DNA of 64,000 nt from Streptomyces parvulus. Its GTDB lineage: Bacteria; Actinomycetota; Actinomycetes; Streptomycetales; Streptomycetaceae. How positions within the stretch are numbered: the stretch's first letter is position 1; each line of letters begins with the position of its first letter. Shown here piece by piece: positions 8,206-19,899 of this stretch. Where the stretch lies: the NCBI RefSeq assembly GCF_014648855.1, contig NZ_BMRX01000002.1:310001-374000 (forward strand), given 5' to 3'. The notes beneath the pieces are model-generated. The model saw nothing but the letters and a program-made list of their open reading frames with translations, was not told the DNA's origin and made no database searches. The position numbers were made by a program, and so were the translations under genes.

Positions 8206-9074
8206 GACGCCCCCTCGATGCCGATGCCGGCGAAGAGGTCGCTCTCGACCCCGCCCCGGGCGCGTGCGCCGCGCACCAGTTCGTAGTGCTCGGTGGTGAG
8301 GACGGGCTGGGCCAGGCCGTTGGAGAGGACGAAGTAGGGTCCGTCGACCGTGATCTGGGTGGCGTGCGCCCGCATGGCGGCGGACTTGGCCGCGGCGTAA
8401 GCGGTGCCCTCGCCGCGGATCTCGGTGGTGATCCTCGCGTCGTCGACGACGCCCGGTACGTCCTCGACGCCGGCCGCCCGGTCGAACGGCGTGTCCGGGA
8501 GGGCGGCGCGGAGGCGGGCGAACTCGTCCTCGACGCGGGAGCGCGGGACGCGGTTCCAGTACACCTTCTCCACCGGGCACCCGGCCTCGGCGGCCAGGTC
8601 GACCGCGCGCATGGCGATGCGGTGGGCCTGGATGTGGTCGGGGTGGCCGTAGCCGCCGTCGGGGTCGTAGGTGACGAGCACCTGGGGGCGTACCTCGCGG
8701 ATCACCTCGACGAGGAGCGCGGCGGCCTCGTCGACGTCCGCCCGCCACAGGCAGCCCGGGTCGTCGTTGTCGGACAGGCCCATCATCCCGGAGTCCGCGA
8801 ACCGGCCCGGCCCGCCGAGCAGCCGGAAGTCCTCGACGCCGAGCGCGCGCATCGCGGCGGCCAGCTCTCCCCTGCGGTGTCCGCCGAGGGCGGCGCCGGA
8901 CAGGTGCGCCAGGCCCTGCGGGATGACCTCCCCCCGCTCGCCGAGGGTGCAGGTCACCAGCGTCACGTGGGCGCCTTCGGCGGCGTACCTGGCCATGGTG
9001 ACGCCGTTGTTGATCGACTCGTCGTCCGGGTGCGCGTGCACCAGCAGCAGACGGCGGGCGGGCAGTTCCTTCAT
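8202..9074 (-). CDS. mshB: Mycothiol biosynthesis deacetylase MshB
   Basis: 290 residues. The enzyme is N-acetyl-1-D-myo-inosityl-2-amino-2-deoxy-alpha-D-glucopyranoside deacetylase (LmbE/PIG-L fold), the second committed step toward mycothiol, the main actinomycete thiol buffer. The zinc-site motifs are intact: HAHPDDE near residue 13 and GYGHPDH about residue 145; LGERGEVIP and [17 protein letters not shown] are family-specific. The ATG at 9074 has no Shine-Dalgarno sequence; a -10-like TAGAGT ends six bases before it, indicating a leaderless transcript. The downstream DUF6113-like gene overlaps it by four bases. Confidence 0.95.
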   Translation of the reverse strand: MKELPARRLLLVHAHPDDESINNGVTMARYAAEGAHVTLVTCTLGERGEVIPQGLAHLSGAALGGHRRGELAAAMRALGVEDFRLLGGPGRFADSGMMGLSDNDDPGCLWRADVDEAAALLVEVIREVRPQVLVTYDPDGGYGHPDHIQAHRIAMRAVDLAAEAGCPVEKVYWNRVPRSRVEDEFARLRAALPDTPFDRAAGVEDVPGVVDDARITTEIRGEGTAYAAAKSAAMRAHATQITVDGPYFVLSNGLAQPVLTTEHYELVRGARARGGVESDLFAGIGIEGAS

Positions 9075-9080
9075 ACGGTC

Positions 9081-9086
9081 ACTCTA
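9081..9086 (-). promoter_or_regulatory. -10 element of mshB (leaderless)
   Basis: TAGAGT on the minus strand, ending six bases before the mshB ATG. With transcription starting 6-7 bases after a -10 box, the mRNA would begin at the start codon. Confidence 0.5.
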
Positions 9087-9089
9087 TGG

Positions 9090-9118
9090 GGCGGCGAGGC
9101 CGGGCGGGCCTCGCCGCC
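9090..9118 (-). terminator. Terminator after the 64-residue membrane protein gene
   Basis: Perfect twelve-base arms GGCGGCGAGGCC (9090-9101) and GGCCTCGCCGCC (9107-9118) with a five-base loop, between the stop at 9124 and the mshB start. It insulates mshB from upstream transcription. Confidence 0.8.
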
Positions 9119-9123
9119 GGCGC

Positions 9124-9318
9124 TCAGAAGTTGATGCTCCCGATCATCCCCGCGATGTTCGTCGTCAGCTCACTGATCGTGGGCGCGACGGTCGAAGAGG
9201 CCAGATAGAAGCCGAGAAGCATGCACACCACCGCGTGCCCCGCCTTCAGGCCGGACTTCTTGACCAGCAGGAAGACGATGATCGCCAGCAGCACAACCGC
9301 CGAAATCGAGAGTGCCAC
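9124..9318 (-). CDS. Conserved small two-pass membrane protein
   Basis: 64 residues. There are two hydrophobic segments, SAVVLLAIIVFLLV (about 6-19) and HAVVCMLLGFYLAS (about 28-41), separated by KKSGLKAG, and a polar C-terminal tail ending GMIGSINF. AGGTGAG a few bases before the ATG provides a ribosome-binding site. I do not recognise a function. A monocistronic arrangement is likely, since a strong terminator follows immediately. It is divergent from the S9 peptidase gene. Confidence 0.75.
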   Translation of the reverse strand: MALSISAVVLLAIIVFLLVKKSGLKAGHAVVCMLLGFYLASSTVAPTISELTTNIAGMIGSINF

Positions 9319-9501
9319 GGCGGCTCACCTCCAATAAGCCCAGGGACATGAGGGTCGGGTCGCAGTCGGAGCTCGGGACAGGGCGTACAGATAAATCCAC
9401 GCAGCGAGCACCTGGTTGATACCCACTATGCGCTAGTGATCATAACTATCCGTGCGCGCGCATCTCTCGGCGCACGGCCGCACAAGGGGGCGCATGGCCA
9501 A

Positions 9502-9507
9502 TATGGT
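9502..9507 (+). promoter_or_regulatory. -10 element of S9 peptidase gene
   Basis: TATGGT ending six bases before the ATG at 9514, the same geometry as other leaderless starts in this window. A GGGG run just before the start might alternatively act as a weak ribosome-binding site. Confidence 0.4.
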
Positions 9508-9513
9508 CGGGGC

Positions 9514-11637
9514 ATGACGACCGAGCCCGACTCCTTCCCCAAACGGCACGCGCGCACCCAGCGGTTCACGCTCGGCGCGCCGCGTTCGTTCACCGTGGCG
9601 CCCGACGGTTCCCGGGTCGCCTTCCTGCGCTCCGGCGCCGGTACCGACCGGGCCAACTCCCTGTGGGTCCTCGACGTGGACGAGGGCGCGGAGCGCGTCG
9701 CCGCCGACCCCCGCGCCCTCCTCGGCGGCGCGGAGGAGGCCCTGTCGCCCGAGGAGCGGGCGCGGCGGGAGCGCAGCCGCGAGGGCGGCGCCGGGATCGT
9801 CGGGTACGCCACCGACTCGGCCGTCGAGCTGGCCTCCTTCGCCCTCTCCGGGCGGCTCTTCACGGCCGAGCTGCGGGCCGGCACGGCACGTGAACTGTCC
9901 ACGCCCGGACCGGTGATCGACCCCCGCCCCGCCCCCGACGGCCGGCACGTCGCCTACGTCGCGCGGGGCGGCCTGCGGGTCGTGGGCGCCGAGGGGGACG
10001 GGGACCGGGCCCTGGCCGAGGCGGACGGCGACGGCGTCACGTGGGGGCTCGCGGAGTTCGTCGCGGCCGAGGAGATGGGCCGCGTCCGGGGCTTCTGGTG
10101 GGGCCCCGACTCGGACCGGCTGCTGGTGGCGCGGGTGGACGACACCCCCGTACAGCGCTGGTGGATCTCCGACCCGGCCCACCCCGAACGTGATCCACAA
10201 CACGTGCCGTATCCGGCGGCGGGCACCGCCAACGCTGACGTACGCCTGTTCGTCCTCGGCCTCGACGGGGGGCGCACGGAGGTCCTGTGGGACCGGGCGC
10301 GGTACCCGTATCTGGCGCGAGTGCACTGGTCGGGGTCGGGTGCGCCGCTCCTTCTCGTCCAGGCGCGCGACCAGCGCAGCCAGTTGTTCCTGGCCGTGGA
10401 CACCGTGTCCGGGACGACCCGGATGGTGCACGCGGACGAAGATCCAATTTGGCTGGAACTCTTCCCCGGGGTGCCCTGCTGGAGCCCCTCCGGACAGCTG
10501 GTGCGGATCGCCGACGAGGGGGGAGCGCGCGTCCTGGCGGTCGGTGAACGGCTGCTGACCGGAGGCCAGTTGCACCTGCGGGCGGTGCTGGACGTCGGCG
10601 CCGACGACGTGCTGGTCTCGGCGTCGGCGGGCGAGGAGGCCGCCGGCCCGGAGACGGGCGAGGTGCACGTCTACCGGGTGAACGAACTCGGCGTGGAGCG
10701 AGTCTCGCAGGAGCCCGGCGTGCACACCGCGGCGCGCTCCGGGGGCGTGACCGTTCTCGTCTCGGCGACGCTCGACCGGCCGGGGGCCCGGGTGGTCGTG
10801 CTGCGGGACGGCAAGCCGACGGCCACCGTCACCTCGTACGCCGAAGACCCCGGTTTGTCCCCGCGCGTGACACTCACCCGAGGGGGCGCACGCGCTGTCC
10901 CGTGCGCCGTGCTTATGCCAACGGACTACCACGGTGACTCCCTCCTGCCCGTGCTCCTGGACCCGTACGGTGGCCCGCACGGCCAGCGGGTGGTGGCGGC
11001 GCACAACGCCCACCTCACCTCGCAGTGGTTCGCCGACCAGGGGTTCGCGGTGGTCGTCGCCGACGGGCGGGGCACGCCGGGGCACTCCCCCGCCTGGGAG
11101 AAGTCCATCAAGGACGACGTGGCCGCCGTGGTGCTCCAGGACCAGGTCGACGCGCTCCGGGCGCTCGCCGCCGACTTTCCGCTCGACCTGGACCGGGTCG
11201 CGATCCGCGGCTGGTCCTTCGGCGGCTACCTGGCCGCGCTGGCCGCCCTGCGCCGGCCCGACGTCTTCCACGCGGCGGTGGTCGGAGCCCCGGTCACCGA
11301 CCTGCGGCTGTACGACACCCACTACCAGGAGCGGTACCTCGGCGACCCCGGCGAGCAGCCGGAGGTCTACCGCCGCAACTCGCTGATCGACGACGCGGGA
11401 CTGGTGGACGCGGCCGAGCCGCACCGCCCGATGATGGTCATCCACGGGCTGGCCGACGACAACGTGGTGGTCGCGCACTCCCTGCGGCTCTCCTCGGCGC
11501 TGCTGGCCGCCGGCCGCCCGCACGAGGTGCTGCCGCTCTCCGGCGTCACGCACATGACCCCGCAGGAGTCGGTCGCCGAGAACCTGCTGCGGCTCCAGGT
11601 CGACTTCCTCAGGCGGTCGTTGCCGGCGCCGTCGTAG
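9514..11637 (+). CDS. Dipeptidyl-peptidase IV-like S9 serine peptidase
   Basis: 707 residues. The N-terminal beta-propeller (DPP IV N-terminal region, about 30-430) is followed by an alpha/beta-hydrolase catalytic domain (about 450-700). The triad is visible: Ser in GWSFGGYLAAL, Asp in HGLADDNVV and His in GVTHMTP. The propeller carries the Glu-Glu pair typical of DPP IV (FVAAEEMGRVRGFWW), which anchors the peptide N-terminus. The enzyme probably removes dipeptides from peptide N-termini in the cytosol, as no signal peptide is present. It sits beside two peptide importers, so it may digest imported oligopeptides. The ATG at 9514 is preferred over 9436 because a -10-like box lies between them. 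Confidence 0.88.
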   Translation: MTTEPDSFPKRHARTQRFTLGAPRSFTVAPDGSRVAFLRSGAGTDRANSLWVLDVDEGAERVAADPRALLGGAEEALSPEERARRERSREGGAGIVGYATDSAVELASFALSGRLFTAELRAGTARELSTPGPVIDPRPAPDGRHVAYVARGGLRVVGAEGDGDRALAEADGDGVTWGLAEFVAAEEMGRVRGFWWGPDSDRLLVARVDDTPVQRWWISDPAHPERDPQHVPYPAAGTANADVRLFVLGLDGGRTEVLWDRARYPYLARVHWSGSGAPLLLVQARDQRSQLFLAVDTVSGTTRMVHADEDPIWLELFPGVPCWSPSGQLVRIADEGGARVLAVGERLLTGGQLHLRAVLDVGADDVLVSASAGEEAAGPETGEVHVYRVNELGVERVSQEPGVHTAARSGGVTVLVSATLDRPGARVVVLRDGKPTATVTSYAEDPGLSPRVTLTRGGARAVPCAVLMPTDYHGDSLLPVLLDPYGGPHGQRVVAAHNAHLTSQWFADQGFAVVVADGRGTPGHSPAWEKSIKDDVAAVVLQDQVDALRALAADFPLDLDRVAIRGWSFGGYLAALAALRRPDVFHAAVVGAPVTDLRLYDTHYQERYLGDPGEQPEVYRRNSLIDDAGLVDAAEPHRPMMVIHGLADDNVVVAHSLRLSSALLAAGRPHEVLPLSGVTHMTPQESVAENLLRLQVDFLRRSLPAPS

Positions 11638-11756
11638 ACCGAGCCGGCCGTGTCACCCGTACGCCAACCGCCTTAACAAAGAGGCAACTTCACGGAAGCG
11701 GCACCGATATACGGACGGGTGAGGCTGTTCAGCGTACGGCCGTGCGGGTGCCGTAA

Positions 11757-11790
11757 GCGGGCCGGGGAGCGCCATGTCACCCCGGCCCGC
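11757..11790. terminator. Terminator at the end of the oligopeptide transporter operon
   Basis: Perfect eleven-base arms GCGGGCCGGGG (11757-11767) and CCCCGGCCCGC (11780-11790), loop of twelve. The right arm overlaps the last codons of the minus-strand ATPase gene. It serves convergent genes. Confidence 0.75.
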
Positions 11791-12833
11791 TGCCGTGCCC
11801 GGCGCCGTCGTCCGTCTCGGGCGGCACCACCTGCTTCTCCTCCGCGAAGTGGCACGCCGAGTCGTGGGCCGCGGGCCCGGAGACCGAGCGGAACTCCGCG
11901 GGGACGGCGAGGGCCGGCACCTCCAGCGCGCACCGCTCCCGCGCCTTCCAGCAGCGGGTGCGGAAGCGGCAGCCGGAGGGGATGTTCGTCGGGGACGGGA
12001 CGTCGCCGGCCAGGATGATCCGCTCCCGGTGCTCGCGGGCCTCCGGGTCGGGCACCGGCACGGCGGAGAGCAGGGCCTGCGTGTAGGGGTGGGTCGGGTG
12101 GTCGTAGATCTCGGCGTCCCGTCCGGTCTCCACGATGCGGCCGAGGTACATCACCCCGACCCGGTCGGAGATGTGCCGGACGATCGACAGGTCGTGCGCG
12201 ATGAAGATGTAGGACAGGTCGAACTCGTCCTGGAGGCGGGCCATCAGGTTGATCACCTGCGCCTGCACGGAGACGTCGAGGGCGGAGACCGGCTCGTCGG
12301 CGACGATGATCTCCGGGCGCAGGGCGAGGCCGCGCGCGATGCCGATGCGCTGGCGCTGGCCGCCGGAGAACTGGTGGGGATAGCGGTTGATGTACTCCGG
12401 GTTGAGGCCGACCACGTCGAGGAGCTGCTGGACCCGGGCCCGCCGGTCGCCCTTCGGCGCCACCTCGGGGTGGATGTCGTACGCCTCGCCGATGATGTCG
12501 CCGACCGTCATGCGGGGGTTGAGGGAGGTGTAGGGGTCCTGGAAGACCATCTGGATGTTGCGGCGCACGGACTTGAGGGCCTTCCCGGAGAGCCGGGTGA
12601 TGTCCTCGCCCTTGTAGCGGATCTCGCCGGCCGTCGGGCGCTCCAGGTTGACCAGCATCTTGGCCACGGTGGACTTGCCGCAGCCGGACTCGCCGACGAT
12701 GCCGAGGGTCTCGCCGCGGTCGAGGTGGAAGTCGACGCCGTCGACCGCCTTCACCGCGCCGACCTGCTTCTTGAAGAGGATGCCGGTCGTCAGCGGGTAG
12801 TGCTTGACGAGGCCGGTGACCTGAAGGATCGGC

Positions 12834-12841
<8 letters not shown>
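11777..12841 (-). CDS. Oligopeptide ABC transporter ATPase (OppF/DppF type)
   Basis: 354 residues. Walker [11 protein letters not shown]-loop [13 protein letters not shown], signature [17 protein letters not shown], Walker [14 protein letters not shown], and the C-terminal oligopeptide-transporter extension with the Cys-rich [16 protein letters not shown]. It energises import of peptides by the operon 11777-17366. Its ATG overlaps the end of the upstream ATPase gene by eight bases. Last gene of the operon. It is closely similar to BldKE at 17655, consistent with operon duplication. Confidence 0.9.
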
Positions 12842-13817
<976 letters not shown>

Positions 13818-13825
13818 GGCCGGGC

Positions 13826-14806
13826 TCACCTCAGCTTCGGGTCGAGGGCGTCGCGCACCGCGTCGCCGAGCATGATGAACGCGAGGACGGTGACGGCCAG
13901 CGCGCCGGACGGCCACAGCAAGGCGTGCGGGGCGTTGCGCACGTAGGGGGCGGCGGCGGAGATGTCGATGCCCCAGGAGACGCTGGGCGGTTTCAGGCCG
14001 ACGCCGAGGAACGACAGGGTGGCCTCCAAGGAGATGTAGGTGCCGAGCGCGATGGTCGCCACGACGATGACCGGGGCGACGGCGTTCGGCGCGATGTGCC
14101 GCAGCAGCAGCCGGGAGTTGGAGGCGCCGAGGGCGCGGGCGGCCTGCACGTAGTCGTTCTGCTTGGCGGTGATGACGGAGCCGCGGGCGATGCGGGAGAT
14201 CTGCGGCCAGCCGAGCAGCACGATGAAGCCGATGACCGGCCAGACCGTGTTGCTGGTGATCACGGAGAGCAGCACCAGGCCGCCGAGGACCACCGGGATG
14301 GCGAAGAAGATGTCGGTGATCCGGGAGAGTACGGCGTCCCCGGCGCCGCCGAAGAACCCGGCGAGCCCGCCGAGCACGCTGCCGAGGACGGCGACCCCGA
14401 GGGTGGCGAGGACGCCGACCGCCACGGAGGTGCGGGCGCCGTAGACGGTGCGGGTGTAGACGTCGCAGCCCTGGCCGTTGAAGCCGAAGGGGTGGCCGGG
14501 CTGGGAGCCCTCCTGAGCCTTGGCGAGGTCGCACTTGAGGGGGTTGCCGGAGGCGATCAGCGACGGCCAGATGGAGATGACGATCAGGAAGAGGATCACC
14601 AGCGCGGAGATGATGAAGACGGGGTTGCGGCGCAGGTCGTGCCAGGCGTCGGACCAGAGGCTGCGGGGCTTGTCCTGCGGGCTGCCGCCGTCGGGGCCCG
14701 GCGCCTTCTCCAGCGTGACCGCCTCGCTGGCGCCGAGGTCCATGGTGCCGCCCATGCCGGTGCCGGCGATGGCGCGCTCGGGCTCGTAGGGCTCCTGGTC
14801 AGGCAT
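13826..14806 (-). CDS. Oligopeptide ABC transporter permease (OppC/DppC type)
   Basis: 326 residues. A cytosolic N-terminal extension (about 1-50) is followed by six predicted membrane helices and the EAA loop with LGASNSRLLLRHIAPNAVAPV, where it contacts the ATPase. It ends LGDAVRDALDPKLR, typical of the DppC family. It overlaps the upstream permease stop by eight bases. The partner of the 14799-15722 protein. Confidence 0.9.
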   Translation of the reverse strand: MPDQEPYEPERAIAGTGMGGTMDLGASEAVTLEKAPGPDGGSPQDKPRSLWSDAWHDLRRNPVFIISALVILFLIVISIWPSLIASGNPLKCDLAKAQEGSQPGHPFGFNGQGCDVYTRTVYGARTSVAVGVLATLGVAVLGSVLGGLAGFFGGAGDAVLSRITDIFFAIPVVLGGLVLLSVITSNTVWPVIGFIVLLGWPQISRIARGSVITAKQNDYVQAARALGASNSRLLLRHIAPNAVAPVIVVATIALGTYISLEATLSFLGVGLKPPSVSWGIDISAAAPYVRNAPHALLWPSGALAVTVLAFIMLGDAVRDALDPKLR

Positions 14807-15722
14807 AGCGGATCCTCGGGTCGAGTACGGCGTACAGGAGGTCGACGACGAGGTTGGCGACGAGGAAGACGAGGACCAGGACGGTGACGAAGCCGACCAC
14901 GGTCTGCGTGTTCTGGCGCAGGATGCCCTGGTAGAGCTGGTAGCCGACGCCGTGGATGTTGAAGATCCGCTCGGTGACGATGGCGCCGCCCATCAGGGCG
15001 CCGATGTCGGTGCCGATGAAGGTGATGACGGGGATGAGGGAGTTGCGCAGCAGGTGCCGGGTGATGACCCGGTGGCGCGGCAGGCCCTTGGCGATGGCGG
15101 TGCGGACGTAGTCGGAGCGCCGGTTCTCCGCGATGGAGGTGCGGGTCAGGCGGGTGACGTAGGCCAGCGACACCGAGGCGAGGACCAGGCCGGGGACGAT
15201 CAGCTCGTCGAAGGGCGCCTCGGAGGAGACGGCGGGGTCGATCCAGCCCCACTTGACGCCGAGCAGCAGCTGGAGCAGCAGGCCGGTGACGAAGGTGGGC
15301 ACGGAGATGACGACCAGCGTGAGCAGCAGCACCCCGGTGTCGACGGGGCGGCCGCGGCGCAGACCGGTGACGACGCCGAGGACGATGCCGACGACGATCT
15401 CGAAGAGGATCGCGATGATCGTGAGCCGGATGGTGACCGGGAACGCCGTGCCCATCAGCTCGGTGACCGGCTGGCCGTTGAAGGCGGTGCCGAAGTCGCC
15501 GGTGAAGACGTTGCCCATGTAGGTCAGGTATTGCTGCCACACGGGCTTGTCGAGACCGAACTCCTTGCGCAGCTGGGCCGCGGTGGCCGGGTCGCACTCC
15601 CGGTCGCCGCAGAGTCCCGCGACGGGGTCGCCCATCACGTTGACCATCAGGAAGATAAGCAGCGTGGCCCCGATGAAGACCGGGATCATCTGGAGCAGCC
15701 GCCGGACGACGTAGCGTCCCAT
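14799..15722 (-). CDS. Oligopeptide ABC transporter permease (OppB/DppB type)
   Basis: 307 residues. The N-terminal MGRYVVRRLLQMIPVFIGATLLIFLMV is the standard first helix of DppB proteins; six helices in all, and the EAA motif region AIAKGLPRHRVITRHLLRNSLIPV. It ends VVDLLYAVLDPRIRY. It starts ten bases after the binding-protein gene, a tighter gap than at the matching place in bldK. Confidence 0.9.
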   Translation of the reverse strand: MGRYVVRRLLQMIPVFIGATLLIFLMVNVMGDPVAGLCGDRECDPATAAQLRKEFGLDKPVWQQYLTYMGNVFTGDFGTAFNGQPVTELMGTAFPVTIRLTIIAILFEIVVGIVLGVVTGLRRGRPVDTGVLLLTLVVISVPTFVTGLLLQLLLGVKWGWIDPAVSSEAPFDELIVPGLVLASVSLAYVTRLTRTSIAENRRSDYVRTAIAKGLPRHRVITRHLLRNSLIPVITFIGTDIGALMGGAIVTERIFNIHGVGYQLYQGILRQNTQTVVGFVTVLVLVFLVANLVVDLLYAVLDPRIRYA

Positions 15723-15731
15723 GGCGCCCCC

Positions 15732-17366
15732 TCAGCTCACCTTGATCTCGTTGTACACGGGGACGCTGAACGGGTTCAGCTCCACGTTGGAGAGCCGGTC
15801 CGAGTAGCCGGCGCTGCCGTTCTGGTACCAGAGCGGGATGGCGGCCATGTTGTCGCGGACGACCTCCTCGGCCTGCTGGAAGGTCTTGACGGCCTCGGCG
15901 GTGTCCGTCTGGCCGTTGGCCTTGTCGACGAGGTCGTCGAACTCCTGGTTGGACCACTTGCCGTCGTTGGAGGAGGCGTTGGTGTAGTACAGCGGCTGGA
16001 GGAAGTTCTGGATGAGCGGGTAGTCCATCTGCCAGCCGGCGCGGAAGGGGCCGCTCATCTTCCGGTCGGTGATCTGGCTGCGGAAGTCGGCGAAGGTGCC
16101 GACCGGGTTGCCGACGCAGGCGCGGTCGTTGTCCAGAGCGTTGTTGATGGAGTTGCAGACCGCGTCGACCCACTGCTTGTGGGATCCGGTGTCGGCGTTG
16201 TACGTGATCTTGACCTGGCCGCCGGGGAGGCCGCCGCCGTCCTTGACCAGCTTCTTCGCCTCTTCCGGGTTGTAGTCGCAGGCGTCGCCGCACAGGCCGG
16301 CCTTGTATCCGCCGTCCTCGCCGAGCACCGGTGAGGTCCAGTCGGTGGCCGGGGTGCGGGTCTGCTGGAAGATCGTGTCGGTGATCTGCTTGCGGTCGAT
16401 CGCCATGGACAGGCCCTTGCGGACCTTCTCGGACCCGGACTTGTTCCAGTCGTCGTCGTAGAACGGGAAGGCGAGGGTCTGGATGATGCCGGCCGGGGTG
16501 TTGATGTACCGGTCGCCGATGTCGTTCTTCACGTTCTTGAGCTGGGCGGCCGGGACGTCGTCGACGAGGTCCAGGTTGCCGGCGATCAGGTCGGTGTAGG
16601 CCGTGTTGTTGTCGGTGTAGACCTTGAGGTCGACGCCGCCGTTCTGGGCCTTGTCGTCGCCCGGGTACTGGTCCCAGGTACGCAGCGACATCTGGTTGCC
16701 GCGGGTGTAGTTGTCGACCTGGTAGGGGCCGTTGCCGACGGGCTTCTGGAGCCAGGCGTCGTGGTCGTCGAAGAACGCCTTGGGCAGCGGCGCGAAGGCG
16801 TTGTAGCCGAGGGTGTCGGGGAAGCTGGAGAACGTCTGGTTGAGCTTGACGGTGAAGGTGCGTTCCCCGGTCACCTTCAGCCCGGAGAGCGTGTCGGCGC
16901 TCTGGTCGCCGCCGTCCTCGGGGTGCACCTTGTCGTAGCCGTCGATGTAGGCGAAGAAGTACGCGTTGCGCTGGTTGTTCTTCAGGCTCGCGCCGTAGTT
17001 CCAGGCGTCGACGAAGGACTGGGCGGTGACCTTCTCGCCGTTGCTGAAGGTCCAGCCGTCCTTGACGGTGATGTCGAAGGTCCGCGAGTCGGAGGTCTCG
17101 ATCTTCTCGGCGAGCATGTCCTTGGCCTCGCCGGTCTTCGGGTCGTACTTCTTCAGGTTCCGGAAGATCATGTCGAGGACCTTGCCGCCCTGCACCTCGT
17201 TGGTGTTGGCCGGCTCCAGCGGGTTCTGGGGGTCGCCCCACGAGGAGCTGAGCACGGCGCCGCTGTCCCCGCTGCCGCCGTCCCCGCCCCCGCCTCCGCA
17301 GGCCGTCGCCGCGAGGGCTACCGCCGCCGCGCATGCGGCCCGTCTGGCGTGCGTCGCTCCGCGCAT
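15732..17366 (-). CDS. Oligopeptide-binding lipoprotein of the second transporter
   Basis: 544 residues, solute-binding family 5. The signal peptide MRGATHARRAACAAAVALAATAC ends in a lipobox with lipidated Cys23, followed by a Gly-rich linker. The family-5 core is clear (NPLEPANTNEVQGGKVLDMIF; KDGWTFSNGEKVTAQSFVDAW). The ATG at 17366 is chosen because it opens the signal peptide and follows GAGGAGG at normal distance; upstream in-frame codons cover the promoter region. First gene of a five-gene operon (binding protein, two permeases, two ATPases). The ligand is unknown. Confidence 0.9.
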   Translation of the reverse strand: MRGATHARRAACAAAVALAATACGGGGGDGGSGDSGAVLSSSWGDPQNPLEPANTNEVQGGKVLDMIFRNLKKYDPKTGEAKDMLAEKIETSDSRTFDITVKDGWTFSNGEKVTAQSFVDAWNYGASLKNNQRNAYFFAYIDGYDKVHPEDGGDQSADTLSGLKVTGERTFTVKLNQTFSSFPDTLGYNAFAPLPKAFFDDHDAWLQKPVGNGPYQVDNYTRGNQMSLRTWDQYPGDDKAQNGGVDLKVYTDNNTAYTDLIAGNLDLVDDVPAAQLKNVKNDIGDRYINTPAGIIQTLAFPFYDDDWNKSGSEKVRKGLSMAIDRKQITDTIFQQTRTPATDWTSPVLGEDGGYKAGLCGDACDYNPEEAKKLVKDGGGLPGGQVKITYNADTGSHKQWVDAVCNSINNALDNDRACVGNPVGTFADFRSQITDRKMSGPFRAGWQMDYPLIQNFLQPLYYTNASSNDGKWSNQEFDDLVDKANGQTDTAEAVKTFQQAEEVVRDNMAAIPLWYQNGSAGYSDRLSNVELNPFSVPVYNEIKVS

Positions 17367-17442
17367 GGAGTGCCTCCTCGTGCCCTGACTCGTCCGCTGG
17401 TGCGTTCCCGGCCAGCTTCGGGGGGCTGATCGCGCGGCGCAC

Positions 17443-17463
17443 ACCCGTACGGTCCGTACGGGT
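17443..17463. promoter_or_regulatory. Perfect 21-base inverted repeat upstream of second oligopeptide operon
   Basis: ACCCGTACGG (17443-17452), one central T, then CCGTACGGGT (17454-17463). It lies 77 bases before the lipoprotein start at 17366 and after the bldK terminator, the right place for a dimeric repressor or activator site controlling the operon. The regulator is not identified. Confidence 0.55.
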
Positions 17464-17606
17464 TGCGGACGTCCGCCGGACGGGTGCCGGCGGCAGGTCG
17501 GAGCGGCGGGCGGGCGGCTGAGACGCGGGACTGGCGGCCCGTCCTGACCAGCGAGGACGGGCGGACACGACGAGGGGCGGCAGTGGCGGGGAGGGCGGAC
17601 ACGACG

Positions 17607-17645
17607 AAGGGCGGGAGCGGGAGTGGTCCTCCCGTTCCCGCCCCT
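17607..17645 (-). terminator. Terminator of the bldK operon
   Basis: Arms AAGGGCGGGAGCGGGAG (17607-17623) and CTCCCGTTCCCGCCCCT (17629-17645) pair over 17 bases with two wobbles around a TGGTC loop, immediately after the bldKE stop at 17655. Confidence 0.8.
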
Positions 17646-17654
17646 CGGGCCGGT

Positions 17655-18800
<1,146 letters not shown>

Positions 18801-18827
18801 GGTGATGCCCCAGTCGCCGGTTTCCGC

Positions 18828-19889
18828 TCAGCCCAGCCGGGGCTGAATCTTCTCGATGAACACCTGCTGCCGCTGGTCTCCCGTCAGGTGACAGGCGGCG
18901 GCGCGGCCGTCGGGGAGCAACGGACGCTCACCCGAGCACCGGCTGCCGGAGACCAGGTCGGTGAAGCCGCACCGGGGGTGGAACGGGCAGCCCGAGGGCG
19001 GGTTCAGCAGGGACGGCGGCGAACCCGGGATCGGCATCAGGGGTTCGTCGACGGAGGAGGAGAGCTTGGGCATCGAACCCAGCAGACCCCAGGTGTACGG
19101 GTGCTGCGGCGTCTTGAGCACCTCGCGCACCGAGCCGCGCTCGACGGCCCGGCCCGCGTACATGACCAGGATGTCGTCGGCCATGTTGCCGACCACACCC
19201 AGGTCGTGGGTGATCATGATGATCGCGGAGCCGAACTCCTGCTGGAGGTCCTTGAGCAGGTCGAGGATCTGCGCCTGCACCGTCACGTCGAGCGCCGTGG
19301 TCGGCTCGTCGGCGATGAGCAGGTCCGGGTTGCAGGAGAGCGCCATGGCGATCATGGCCCGCTGCCGCATACCGCCGGAGAACTGGTGCGGGTAGTCGTC
19401 GACCCGCTTCTCCGGGTTCGGGATGCCGACCTTCTGGAGCAGGTCGATGGCGCGCACCCGGGCGTCCCGCTTGGAGGCGCCGTTGTGCTTCATGAACGGC
19501 TCGCCGATCTGCCGGCCGACCGTGTAGTACGGCGACAGGGCGGTGAGCGCGTCCTGGAAGATCATCGCCATCTTCTTGCCGCGCAGCTTCTCCAGCTGCT
19601 TCTCACCGGCGTCGGTCAGCTCCTGGCCGTCCAGGGTGATCGAACCGTCGACGGCGGTCTTGCGGCGGTCGTGCAGGCCGAGGACGGCCAGGTTGGTCAC
19701 CGACTTGCCGGAGCCGGACTCGCCCACGATGCCGAGGGTCTTGCCGCGCTCCAGGTCGAAGGAGAGTCCGTCCACCGCCTTGACGACGCCGCCCTCGGTG
19801 GAGAAGTGGACCTTGAGGTCGCGCACCGAGAGAAACGCGTCCCCCGCGGCGGCGGCCGGGGCCTCTTCGGGCTTGGTCTGAGTGGTCAC
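18828..19889 (-). CDS. bldKD: BldK oligopeptide transporter ATPase BldKD
   Basis: 353 residues, OppD type. Walker [11 protein letters not shown]-loop [14 protein letters not shown], signature [17 protein letters not shown], Walker [15 protein letters not shown]-loop ITHDLGV, C-terminal [10 protein letters not shown]. With BldKE it forms the ATPase pair for the BldKA/BldKC channel. Its start lies ten bases downstream of the bldKC stop. Confidence 0.87.
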   Translation of the reverse strand: MTTQTKPEEAPAAAAGDAFLSVRDLKVHFSTEGGVVKAVDGLSFDLERGKTLGIVGESGSGKSVTNLAVLGLHDRRKTAVDGSITLDGQELTDAGEKQLEKLRGKKMAMIFQDALTALSPYYTVGRQIGEPFMKHNGASKRDARVRAIDLLQKVGIPNPEKRVDDYPHQFSGGMRQRAMIAMALSCNPDLLIADEPTTALDVTVQAQILDLLKDLQQEFGSAIIMITHDLGVVGNMADDILVMYAGRAVERGSVREVLKTPQHPYTWGLLGSMPKLSSSVDEPLMPIPGSPPSLLNPPSGCPFHPRCGFTDLVSGSRCSGERPLLPDGRAAACHLTGDQRQQVFIEKIQPRLG

Positions 19890-19899
19890 GGTGGTTCTC

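Noticed and set aside
9436..9513. Longer start of the S9 peptidase at 9436
   Set aside because: A -10-like TATGGT lies between that ATG and the chosen start, and the extra residues are not typical of the family.
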